Below, in pieces: positions 43,201-50,653 of a stretch of 64,000 nucleotides of DNA. Under the pieces are notes generated by a model that made no database searches, was not told the origin of the DNA, and saw only the letters and a list, made by a program, of their open reading frames with translations. The first letter of the stretch is position 1. Each line of letters begins with the position of its first letter. This DNA comes from RPRB01 sp035519675 (GTDB taxonomy: Bacteria; Myxococcota; Myxococcia; Myxococcales; Myxococcaceae), in NCBI GenBank assembly GCA_035519675.1, contig DATIWB010000005.1:1-64000 (forward strand). Reading direction: 5' to 3'. The translations under genes were made by a program, and so were the position numbers.

Positions 43201-44510
43201 GGGCGATCGCCTCCGACGTGGAGGACGGGGTGCTCGATGGAGCGGTGAGCTGGGGCTCGGACCGCGACGGGCCCCTCGGAGGCGGCGCGAACGTGGCGGC
43301 CCGCCTCTCGCTCGGGAACCACCTCCTCACCGCGCGGGTGGTGGACTCGAGCGGGAACGTCGCCACCGCGACGACCACGGTCCAGGTGTCGAGCGTGCTT
43401 CCGCCCGGAGCGGCTCCCACGGCGGTGGCGGGCAAGACGCAGAGCACCGGGGTCGGGGCGACGGTGGTGCTCGACGGCCGCGGCTCGAGCGATCCGGACG
43501 GCGACGCGCTCACCTATTCCTGGCGCGTGACCCAGCTCCCGGCGGGACTGCTGGGACTGACCCTGTCCGGAGGCGGGCCCATTGCGACCTTCGTGGCGCC
43601 CAAAGGCGGGACCTACGGCTTCGAGCTGACGGTGACCGACCTGCGCCAGGGCACGTCCACCGACGCGGTGCAGGTCCACGTCCCGAACGTCGTGCCCTCG
43701 GTGAACGTCGTCGCGCCGACCTCCGGAACGGTCTTCTTCGCGGGACCGGTGACGGTGCAGGCCACGTTCACCGATCGGGGCCTCGACACCCACGGCTGCA
43801 CGGTGGTCTGGGACGAGGACACCCGCACGCCGCCGGTGCCGGGGACGCTCTCCGAGGCGGACCAGACCTGCACCGCGACCCGGACCCTTTCCGCCGGGGT
43901 GTACTCGGTGCGCGTCTCGGTCCGTGACGACGAGGGTGGCGAGGGCGTCGCCCGGGTGCAGATCATCGTGGCCGATCCGCGGGCGGGGAGAGTCAGCGGC
44001 GACGGGCGGATCGTCTCGCCGAGGGGTGCGCTGGCCTCCAGCCCGAGAACGGCGGGCAAGGCGGCGTTCGACTTCCGCTCGGCGTACTCCCCCGGGGCGA
44101 CGCGGCCGACGGGGGAGCTCGAGTTCCACCTGGCGCGATTCAGTTTCCGGGCCGAGGCCCAGGACTGGCTGGTCGTCTCGGGGAGCCGGGCGCAGGTCCG
44201 GGGAACCGGTCGGGTGAACGGCAGGTCGGGCTACGCCTTCCTCCTCACCGCCGCCGACCTGGATCCCAGCAAGGAGTGCGACGAGGACCGGCGGGAGGAG
44301 GATCGCGATCGCCGCCCCCACCGGCACCACGACGCTCTCGACCGGTTCCGCCTGAAGGTCTGGAGCCGCGCGAGCGGAGCGGTCGTCTACGACAACGTCC
44401 GGGGCGCGCCGGAGGACGTCGACAGCGCCTCACCCCAGAGGATCTCCTCGGGGTGCATCACCGTCACCCATCCCGGGAACCACCCGTACCGGAAGGAGCA
44501 CGATCGCTGA
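40239..44510 (+). CDS. Large secreted metzincin-type protease with FG-GAP, CARDB and PKD repeats
   Basis: A 1423-residue secreted protein. A signal peptide (about 1-35, cleavage near AAAQC) is followed by FG-GAP/VCBS repeats with Asp-rich loops (DYDVDGNPDLAVG, ADLNGDGIPELVI, ADLDGDGLLDVVI, GDVDGDRRTDAVV, ADLDHDGALDIVS). A CARDB-like beta domain (about 397-530) comes next. The protease domain has HEIGHTLGRFH at residues 655-665, the zinc motif of metzincins, with a likely Met-turn in DLMGYC. Several Ig/PKD-like repeats follow (SSDPDGDALTYSW, SVRDDEGGEGVARV). The C-terminus (RVSGDGRIVSPRGA, WLVVSGSRAQV) resembles a post-PKD beta-barrel. GGGAGG precedes the ATG. It probably degrades external protein in a predatory or scavenging lifestyle. 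Confidence 0.85.
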   Translation: MGTGCCAPRGALLVPAIGLTLWVAGALVPPEAAAQCPTFGPPTPFGAAAGTLAPADYDVDGNPDLAVGGVVLYGDGAGGFGAPVSVLNISALAAVDLGGVDPPVPGINNAAPELVGVSTVNGNAAVGLGSGSRGFPFQLLAGFPVEAAPPRAAVAADLNGDGIPELVIAYGNPVNALFVWIGTNTSTNWVSEIPPLEISFDDPVALAAGDFDDDGRMELLALSRRSNLVAELKFTGRRTFVSQNVAISGGPTAMAVADLDGDGLLDVVITTGNGELVSALGTGAIVTGANGAPAAFGSLERVSLGGNPLGVVLGDVDGDRRTDAVVVDRGTQRVIPLIGDGKGGFTPGTGLPTGSPAPTSVMLADLDHDGALDIVSGDASDAHVFVRHNGCAGAALDLEVTGMEVTQGIQDLGNSVVLVADRPTFVRVHVKAGAPVDGVTARLARTDGNGTELERPLWPSNPGGSITVRAAPDRSELSQSFLFELPPAWTAQGVLHLTATVNPDHLPGETSFANNVASRDVTFQTTNPIKIELVKVKFFTRAGPDTGCGQDSVPSDADLDLAESALRRELPTAKLVITRAADVWDSGLQLDCTLNIALGVDSGMVLDAFRTAFASAPQDRIRLGLVKRDAFGGLAPAGSSWFAVAEAGIDQVAVHEIGHTLGRFHTVSPNGPPCSPALTPTRLDASYPYPSGLIGGPSAQPDRFVGFDLGDATAARWPILRRVVPPTTGDLMGYCQQTWSSDYTWTGNRNGINAHFTPTDPSGDFLRVTARLDPSGGKLSGLGAVRLGSVGALAPPSPGKWHLQLLDGKDVVLSDHRFSPTPDADGPASGIEETLDFMAGTRSIVVLDPGGRRLGSLPVSAHAPGVGKLTLSTGKVVPASGPVGVLWSPSDADGDPLLADLLWSRDGGSTFEPIASGIVGSTYTFDASRLSGTGGKASGMLRVVVRDPVLTAVTDLGGIVAAGSPPRIRILAPFAGQTYVRGQTAVLRAIASDVEDGVLDGAVSWGSDRDGPLGGGANVAARLSLGNHLLTARVVDSSGNVATATTTVQVSSVLPPGAAPTAVAGKTQSTGVGATVVLDGRGSSDPDGDALTYSWRVTQLPAGLLGLTLSGGGPIATFVAPKGGTYGFELTVTDLRQGTSTDAVQVHVPNVVPSVNVVAPTSGTVFFAGPVTVQATFTDRGLDTHGCTVVWDEDTRTPPVPGTLSEADQTCTATRTLSAGVYSVRVSVRDDEGGEGVARVQIIVADPRAGRVSGDGRIVSPRGALASSPRTAGKAAFDFRSAYSPGATRPTGELEFHLARFSFRAEAQDWLVVSGSRAQVRGTGRVNGRSGYAFLLTAADLDPSKECDEDRREEDRDRRPHRHHDALDRFRLKVWSRASGAVVYDNVRGAPEDVDSASPQRISSGCITVTHPGNHPYRKEHDR

Positions 44511-44539
44511 GCGTCGTGCCCTCCCCGGCAACGGGGCGC

Positions 44540-44797
44540 TCACTTCTCGTCGTGGGTGGCCTTCAGCTTCGCCACCCCCTCACGCGGGGGGGGGGGACGC
44601 AGGGCGTCGACCGACAGGCTCTCTCCGGTGGACACCCACTGGAGCGACGACGAGCGCCTCAGGCGACCAAGGCCGACGGGTCCGAGGGGAGACAATTGCC
44701 AGGGAAGACTCGAGATTGGCGGAGCCGGTCGTCGCGAAGATCAGCCCGGCGAGCAGCAGGCCGAGCGGGTGACAGTGGCGCCCCGGCAGGACGAGGT
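44540..44797 (-). pseudogene. Possible frameshifted remnant of a small secreted protein
   Basis: The 44511-44916 gap has no intact gene. On the minus strand one frame reads LLLAGLIFATTGSANLESSL, like the core of a signal peptide, and soon degenerates. Another frame just downstream reads RSSSLQWVSTGESLSVDAL and then crosses an 11-base C tract (44586-44596), ending in EGVAKLKATHDEK and a stop at 44540. A join by one frameshift would give a small exported protein, but there is no credible start codon. It may be a decayed gene; the evidence is weak. Confidence 0.25.
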
Positions 44798-44916
44798 TCA
44801 GGAGCCAGTGGTGAGGGCGCTTCGTGGCGAGAACTGCCTCCGGGTGCGAGGGGGCCTCCCCCCGGTGATCACATGCCCCTTTGGGCAAACACCGGCCACC
44901 CGGAGCGAGGGACGAC

Positions 44917-47900
44917 CTAGTCCTCGAGGAAGCCCGGCGCCAGCATCCTGAGCATGGCTTCCGGGTTGGCCACCCCCTCGTCCGGGAGGAACTCCGGAAG
45001 ACTCTCCCCTCGAAGCCGGGCGAGCTGGCACCGCGCGGCAGCCGCAAAGGCGGCCATCTCCAGTCGGTCGAATGCCTCCACCGCTCGCTCGATGTACGTC
45101 ACCGCCTCAGCGGTCTGCCGGCGCTGAACGGCGGCACTTCCCCGGAGCAGGTCCGCAAGGGCGGACGCCTGCGGAACTGCAACCTTGCCCAGCCGACGGG
45201 CGGCTCGCTCGGCCTGGTGAAGGAGCTCCCGGCTGGCCTCGCTCCCCGGTTTCTCCAGGGCAGCCGCTGCCAGCGCACAGCCGCCGCGTACGTTGAGCAG
45301 CTGGACGGTGAGCATGGGGAAGCGGAACGTGACCGCCGGGTTCGCCACGTCGTCCCAGCCCCTGCTCACCCCCTCCCACGCCCCCCGGCCGTCACCGGCG
45401 TAGAGCCGGATCAGGCTCTCGGCGGTGAGGAACCAGAACTTCTGGAACTGAAACCCACGGACGGACCACCTGCTGGTCACCTCGTGAAGGCTCTCGGTCG
45501 CCCCGGCGATGTCATCGCGAGCGAGCCAGGCGGCGACACCGAAGGGCGAGATGATTCCCGCGATCGCGTACAGGTTTCCGCGGTCCCTCGCCTCCCTCAG
45601 CCTCGTCTCCACCCGGCGTTGCATCTCCTGCCAACGGCCCAGGAAGAAGAGCGCCCAGACCGCCACCGCGCGCGTCGTCCACAGCTCCCACACCAGGCCC
45701 GGGCACTCCTCGCTGAAGATCTTCTCGGCGGAGTCCAGGTGGCCCAGGGCTTCCCGCCAGTCGCCGCCAAAGTACGCCCTCAGCCCGCGTACGCAGGCCA
45801 TGGATCCGTCGAGCGGGCGCTCGGCGACCTTCCTCCCGTCCAGCTCCATGCGTTCGACCAGGGAGCGTGTCCACTTCGAGTTCGGGGCCTCGATGGCCGC
45901 GTGTCCAGCGATCAACGCACGTCCTCGGGCAATGAGGTGAGGTTCACCGAGGTCGAGCGCGCGCAGGAAGTAGCGGACCGCCATCTCCCCGCCGATGAGC
46001 GCGTCGACGAAGGAGATTCCCACGCAGACGTTGTAGACGTGCTCGAGAAGGGTCACCTCTCCCAGCGAAAACGTGTCGCGCCGGCGGGGCTCGAGCCCGC
46101 GCAGCCAGCGCAGGTAGAGGCGGTGGGAGAGCAGGGACACCCAGGCTCTTCGCCGCCTCGGGACCGGGAACCCCTGGGCTCGCAGGTCCTCGCGGATCAG
46201 CCTCCGGCCTTGATCGATCTGGCCGGCAAAGAAGCGCTGCTCCGCGGCCCGTCTGCGGAGCCGGGTTCGCTCCGTGGCCGCGGACTCGCCCTCGGCGGCT
46301 TCCAGGAACGTGTCGGCCGCTTCGACGCACCTTCCCGAGTTCGCCAGCGCGCCCCCCAGCGCGGCCAGCAGCTTGACCCGTTGCGGGCTGCCCTCGGGCA
46401 CCAGACCGATGGCCCGCCGGTAGAGTCGGGCTGCGCGGTCGAAGGCCAGTGCCCGGTCGGCCTGTTCGGCAGCGAGCACGGAGAAGTGGAGCGCCTGCTC
46501 CGCATTTCCGGCCGCCTCGTGGTGTCGGGCCAGCACCTCGGGGTCGGCGGAGCCGGCCTCCTCGAGCGCCTCGGCCAGCCCGTGGTGACACTCGCTCGCT
46601 CGCTGCGAGGAGAGGTCGGCCAGGACGGCTTCGCGGATGCGATCGTGGAAAGGCTCCAGTCGGCGCTCATCGGCGGCCCCCACGAAGCGAACCAGGTGCT
46701 GTGCACCGAGGAGCCCGGAGTCCTCCCAGGGGGAGCCGGAGAGGCCACACGCGCGCCGGGCGACCAGCTCGGTGACCGGATGTCCGGCCACCGCCACGGT
46801 CTCCAGGAGACTCCGTGCGGCGGGAGGGAGGCGGGCGAAGCGAACTCGCAGTGCCCGGTGGACATCGGGCGAGGTGTCCAGCGTCCGTCTGGACTCCGGA
46901 TCGGCCACGGCGCGTGCCAGCTCCTGGATGAGGAACGGGTTCCCGTCCGTCCCCCGGGTCAAGCTGGCGACGTCGATATCCGGCACCGGACCGGGGAGCA
47001 GCGCTCGGAGGAGCGTTCCGGCGGCGTTGGCGTCCAGCGGTCGGAGATGCAGCTCGACGGCCGCCCCGAACGGTTCGCCCAGCAGTGCCACGAGACAGGG
47101 GCTGCGGTCCCGATCCTCGCTGCGGAAGCCGAGGACGAGGAGCATGGCCGGTGCATCCGGCGGCCGGAGGAGCTCGCGGAGGAGCTTCGCGGTGTCGAGG
47201 TCCCCCCACTGGAGATCGTCGATGTGCAGGATGAGCAGCTGTCGGTCGGCCACCCGCTGCAGGAGCTCCCGGAGAGCGCTGAATGCCTGCCGCCGGATCT
47301 CCTGCTCGTCCAGGGTCACGGCCCGGGCGCGAAGCCCGTGCCCGCGGATCGCCGGAACACGGTCCATGACCGGGAAGAGGCGCACCAGTGCCGCCACCTG
47401 ACGGGGCAAGAATTCCGTGGCCACACGCTCCGGCCCGTTCAGCAGCCGGCAAAGGTCGTCGATGAGGCTGTCGATGCCCTGGTAGGGCACTCGTTCGCGC
47501 TCGTAGCAGCGCCCGCGCAGGACGAGGGCGCTGCTCTCTCGCTCCGCTTGTCCGAGAAAGCGCTCGACCAGCGACGTCTTTCCGACGCCGGACGACCCGT
47601 CCAGGAGCACGGTGACCCCTTCTCCGTCGTGGACCCGGGCCAGAGCATCGCGGAGCTCGCTCAGCTCCCGCTCCCTGCCGACCAGGAGCTTGTCGCCCGG
47701 GAGATCCGTCTGTGCCCTCGCGCTGGACTGGCCATGCCCGAGAACGGTCTCGATCTCCTCGGCTCCGGCTCGGGCCTGGGGGTCTCGAGCGATGAGCGAC
47801 AGGCAGAGATCGGACAGGTCAGCCGGCACGTCCGCCATCAGCGCCCTGGGAGAGACCGGATCGCCCCGCTGCTGGTGGGCGATGATCTCATGCCAGGTCC

Positions 47901-48762
47901 CCTTGAAGGGGACCCGGCCGGTCAAGGCCTGGTAGAGCATGACTCCGACCGAGTACCAGTCACTGGCCGCGGACACGGCGTGGCCAAGAAACTGCTCCGG
48001 CGACATGTACTCCGGCGTCCCCGCGAGCTCGATGCTGTTGCCGAGTGGGCTCGTCTCGAGCTCCCTGGCCAGGCCGAAGTCGAGCAGCACGACCCGGTCA
48101 TCCGGCGTCACCCGGACGTTGGAGGGCTTGACGTCTCGATGCAGCTTTCCGCTGGCATGGAGCGCGGAAAGACCCCGGACCAGCTCCGCCAGAGCGGCGC
48201 GCAGCCGGCGCTCGTCCAGAGCGCCGCCGGGGCGGACGTGGCTCAGGAAGTTCGTCCCTGGGACGTACTCCATGGTGAAGAAGACCGAGTCCTTGTCGGC
48301 AAAGAGCTCGTAGAAGCGGATGAGATTCCTGTGGCGCAGGTCGGCCAGGGCGCGAAACTCGTGCTTCAGCCGATAGATGAGCTCGGCCCGCCTGACGGTG
48401 ATGGTCTTCAGGGCCACCTCTTCATGGGTCTCCCCATCTCGGGCGAGGTACACGACACCGAAGGCCCCTTCCCCGATGCGTTGCAGGATGTCGAATCGCG
48501 AGGAGGCGACCACTGGAGCGAGAGCGCCAGCGGGCAGTGGAGGGATCTCCGGCGGCCGGTCCGGGGGACGATCGAGCGGCGCCGTTACCACGTCATCGGT
48601 CTCCTGCGCGTCGGCAGCCTGAGGAAGTGCCTCCGTGGGGCGATTCACCGGCACGGCGCCGGCGTTCGCGTCACCATCCGCGTCGACATCGTGCTGAGAA
48701 CGCTCCGTCGCCACTTGGCCCCCGCTACGCGCACCGGGCCCCGGGTTCGCGGCGCCCTGCAT
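44917..48762 (-). CDS. Ser/Thr protein kinase fused to an AAA-type ATPase and TPR-like region
   Basis: A 1281-residue cytoplasmic protein. An N-terminal disordered region (1-85) precedes a Hanks-type kinase domain (about 90-345) with GEGAFGVVY, Lys119, HRDVKPSN (Asp210), DFG (Asp228) and the activation loop ending GTPEYMSPEQ, all intact. An AAA/predicted ATPase domain (about 355-700) follows, with Walker A GSSGVGKT (389-396), Walker B LILHIDDLQ and sensor-like LLVLGFRS. The last ~550 residues are helical repeats. This kinase-ATPase-TPR layout is common in myxobacteria. It is transcribed from its own sigma-54 promoter and sits next to an FHA-type activator. Confidence 0.93.
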   Translation of the reverse strand: MQGAANPGPGARSGGQVATERSQHDVDADGDANAGAVPVNRPTEALPQAADAQETDDVVTAPLDRPPDRPPEIPPLPAGALAPVVASSRFDILQRIGEGAFGVVYLARDGETHEEVALKTITVRRAELIYRLKHEFRALADLRHRNLIRFYELFADKDSVFFTMEYVPGTNFLSHVRPGGALDERRLRAALAELVRGLSALHASGKLHRDVKPSNVRVTPDDRVVLLDFGLARELETSPLGNSIELAGTPEYMSPEQFLGHAVSAASDWYSVGVMLYQALTGRVPFKGTWHEIIAHQQRGDPVSPRALMADVPADLSDLCLSLIARDPQARAGAEEIETVLGHGQSSARAQTDLPGDKLLVGRERELSELRDALARVHDGEGVTVLLDGSSGVGKTSLVERFLGQAERESSALVLRGRCYERERVPYQGIDSLIDDLCRLLNGPERVATEFLPRQVAALVRLFPVMDRVPAIRGHGLRARAVTLDEQEIRRQAFSALRELLQRVADRQLLILHIDDLQWGDLDTAKLLRELLRPPDAPAMLLVLGFRSEDRDRSPCLVALLGEPFGAAVELHLRPLDANAAGTLLRALLPGPVPDIDVASLTRGTDGNPFLIQELARAVADPESRRTLDTSPDVHRALRVRFARLPPAARSLLETVAVAGHPVTELVARRACGLSGSPWEDSGLLGAQHLVRFVGAADERRLEPFHDRIREAVLADLSSQRASECHHGLAEALEEAGSADPEVLARHHEAAGNAEQALHFSVLAAEQADRALAFDRAARLYRRAIGLVPEGSPQRVKLLAALGGALANSGRCVEAADTFLEAAEGESAATERTRLRRRAAEQRFFAGQIDQGRRLIREDLRAQGFPVPRRRRAWVSLLSHRLYLRWLRGLEPRRRDTFSLGEVTLLEHVYNVCVGISFVDALIGGEMAVRYFLRALDLGEPHLIARGRALIAGHAAIEAPNSKWTRSLVERMELDGRKVAERPLDGSMACVRGLRAYFGGDWREALGHLDSAEKIFSEECPGLVWELWTTRAVAVWALFFLGRWQEMQRRVETRLREARDRGNLYAIAGIISPFGVAAWLARDDIAGATESLHEVTSRWSVRGFQFQKFWFLTAESLIRLYAGDGRGAWEGVSRGWDDVANPAVTFRFPMLTVQLLNVRGGCALAAAALEKPGSEASRELLHQAERAARRLGKVAVPQASALADLLRGSAAVQRRQTAEAVTYIERAVEAFDRLEMAAFAAAARCQLARLRGESLPEFLPDEGVANPEAMLRMLAPGFLED

Positions 48763-48788
48763 GCATGGGCTCGAGAACTGTACAGCTC

Positions 48789-48804
48789 AGCAATCCAGGG
48801 GCCA
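48789..48804 (-). promoter_or_regulatory. Sigma-54 (-24/-12) promoter of the kinase gene
   Basis: Read on the minus strand the sequence is TGGCCCCTGGATTGCT. It matches the sigma-54 consensus TGGCACG-N4-TTGCW, with exact spacing between the GG and GC elements. The predicted start point is about 15-20 bases before the kinase ATG. The sigma-54 activator gene directly upstream on the same strand makes the site functionally plausible. Confidence 0.7.
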
Positions 48805-48850
48805 GCCCGGTCTGCATTTGCCAACAGGCGACCTGGTTTGCCTGGATTGC
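48790..48850. promoter_or_regulatory. Inverted repeat around the sigma-54 promoter, candidate activator site
   Basis: GCAATCCAGG (48790-48799) and its exact complement CCTGGATTGC (48841-48850) flank the promoter region; the first arm overlaps the -12 box. Next to the distal arm is a partial direct copy, CCTGGTTTG (48832-48840). A repeat of this kind is a candidate binding site for the FHA-type activator encoded upstream, though arms this close to the promoter are unusual for a typical enhancer. Confidence 0.45.
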
Positions 48851-48883
48851 GCAACGGGATGCGCAGGATGTGCAAGGACCGGC

Positions 48884-50569
48884 TCATCGGCTGTGCGGAC
48901 GTGGAAGGCGATACTTGGCGAGACGGTTCACGAGCGTGCGGCGGGAGCAGCCGAGCTCCTCGGCCGCGCGGGTCTGGTTCCCGGCACAGCGAAGGAGGGC
49001 CTCCTCGATGCGCTCCCTCTCGCCGGGCGGGGCGGGTGCCTCGGCGTAGAGCGTGGTGTGCGGCTTCTCCGCCGGGAGCAGCTCGGGGGTGATCACCCCG
49101 CTCGTGCAGAGCACCGCCGCCCGCTCGATGGCGTTCCTGAGCTCCCGCACGTTGCCCGGCCACGAGTAGCGCCGGAGAGCGGCCCACGCCTCCGGGGTCA
49201 CCTCCGGAACCGGCCGGCCTGCCTGGGCCGCCGCCTGCTCGAGGAACAGGTGTACCAGGCCCTCCAGCTCACCCGGGCGCTCTCGGAGAGGCGGCACGGT
49301 GAGCGAGATACCATCGAGTCGAAAGTAGAGGTCCTGCCGGAACGTCCCGGCCTCGACTGCCGCACGCAGGTCGACGTTGGTGGCCGAGACGACACGGATG
49401 TCCACCGGATGCGATTTCACGCTCCCCACCCGTCGAACCTGACGCTCATCGAGCACCTTCAGGAGCTTCTTCTGGATCGAGAGCGGCATCTCGCCGACCT
49501 CGTCGAGGAAGAGCGTCCCACCGCTTGCCGAGTCGATGAGACCGGGCTTGGCCGTGACTGCTCCGGTGTACGCGCCCCGCTCGTGGCCGAAGAGCTCTGC
49601 TTCGAGGAGGGACTCGGCGAGCTCGGCGCAGTTCAGGGCGACGAAGGGCCCCGAAGCGCGCGGAGAAAGCCGGTGGAGCTCGGCTGCGAGGACGCCCTTC
49701 CCCACGCCGGTCTCTCCCAGGAACAGGACGTTGATCGGACTGGGGGCGATGCGCTCCAGCAGGATCCGCCGCAGCTGGTCCATGGCCCCGTCCCGGCTGA
49801 GCACGGGAGCGACGGTATCCCGTGGCGGAGCCGTTCCCCGCAGCGCCGCGTTGGCCCTCTCCAGCAAGAGCGCCGAGGTCCGTCCGTCGGCGGGAAAGCT
49901 GGCCATGCCGAACTCCGCCAGCTTCTGGCCGGAGGAGATCGACGCCGCCATCCGCCGCGAGCGCGCCTCGGCGAGGGCCCCGCTGCAGTCGACGAGGAGC
50001 ACCTCGTAATCCCCGGGGCCGTACTCTCCCAGCACGTCACCAGGCTGGATCACTCCGGCGAGCTTCTCGTCTGCCGTCGCAGCGGGCCCCCCTGGCGCAC
50101 GGATCCGGAGGACGCTGAACTGGCTGCCGGCACGCACGGCGCGGCCGCACTCATCCTCGACGCGGTTCACGAAATCGTCGTGCGCGTGGAGGCGCACCCG
50201 CCTCGTCTGGGAAGACATCGCCCGCTGAAGAACGAGCAGGGTCCGACCGATCTCCACCGCGTCGCCGGGCTGCAGCTCGACCGTCTCGCCACGACCGAGG
50301 TCGCGCCCCCGTACGCGCGTTCCGTTGGCGCTGCCCAGGTCCTCGACCTGGACGCGGTCTCCGAGAAGGTGAAGATGGAGATGCCGGCGTGAGATGGCCT
50401 GATCGTCGAGCCGCAGGTCAACGCCCTCGCCCCGTCCAATGCTCAGCGCAGCCTGCCCGGGCAGGAGAACCACCTTGGACCCGTCTCCGGCGAGTACGAG
50501 CAGTCTCAGCCTGCCGGACGGCGAGCCGGTACCCGGTCTCAGACTCAGCGTCTTCGGGTCGGAGTCCAT
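48884..50569 (-). CDS. FHA-domain sigma-54-dependent transcriptional activator
   Basis: A 561-residue enhancer-binding protein. The FHA domain (about 20-115) has SIGR, ISRRH and GSANGT, the phosphothreonine-binding motifs. Residues about 125-245 resemble a degenerate GGDEF domain. The AAA core (about 255-480) has Walker A GETGVGKG, the sigma-54 contact loop as GAYTGA rather than GAFTGA, and Walker B GGTLFLDEVGE. A Fis-type helix-turn-helix closes the protein (NQTRAAEELGCSRRTLVNRL). The ATG at 50569 is chosen over a longer upstream frame because it leads straight into the FHA domain. It probably binds a phosphorylated partner, perhaps the adjacent kinase, and activates sigma-54 promoters. Confidence 0.95.
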   Translation of the reverse strand: MDSDPKTLSLRPGTGSPSGRLRLLVLAGDGSKVVLLPGQAALSIGRGEGVDLRLDDQAISRRHLHLHLLGDRVQVEDLGSANGTRVRGRDLGRGETVELQPGDAVEIGRTLLVLQRAMSSQTRRVRLHAHDDFVNRVEDECGRAVRAGSQFSVLRIRAPGGPAATADEKLAGVIQPGDVLGEYGPGDYEVLLVDCSGALAEARSRRMAASISSGQKLAEFGMASFPADGRTSALLLERANAALRGTAPPRDTVAPVLSRDGAMDQLRRILLERIAPSPINVLFLGETGVGKGVLAAELHRLSPRASGPFVALNCAELAESLLEAELFGHERGAYTGAVTAKPGLIDSASGGTLFLDEVGEMPLSIQKKLLKVLDERQVRRVGSVKSHPVDIRVVSATNVDLRAAVEAGTFRQDLYFRLDGISLTVPPLRERPGELEGLVHLFLEQAAAQAGRPVPEVTPEAWAALRRYSWPGNVRELRNAIERAAVLCTSGVITPELLPAEKPHTTLYAEAPAPPGERERIEEALLRCAGNQTRAAEELGCSRRTLVNRLAKYRLPRPHSR

Positions 50570-50653
50570 CTGGATTCCCCCACGGCAAGACGGTACCTCG
50601 CGGTCACGCCCGAAGGAATCGCTCGGCGGCCGAGGGCTGCGCAGACCGAGCAT

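Noticed and set aside
44881..49092. A plus-strand open frame of about 1400 codons across the kinase gene
   Set aside because: It is the antisense of the kinase-ATPase and sigma-54 activator genes, whose catalytic motifs are intact, and it has no recognisable domain of its own.
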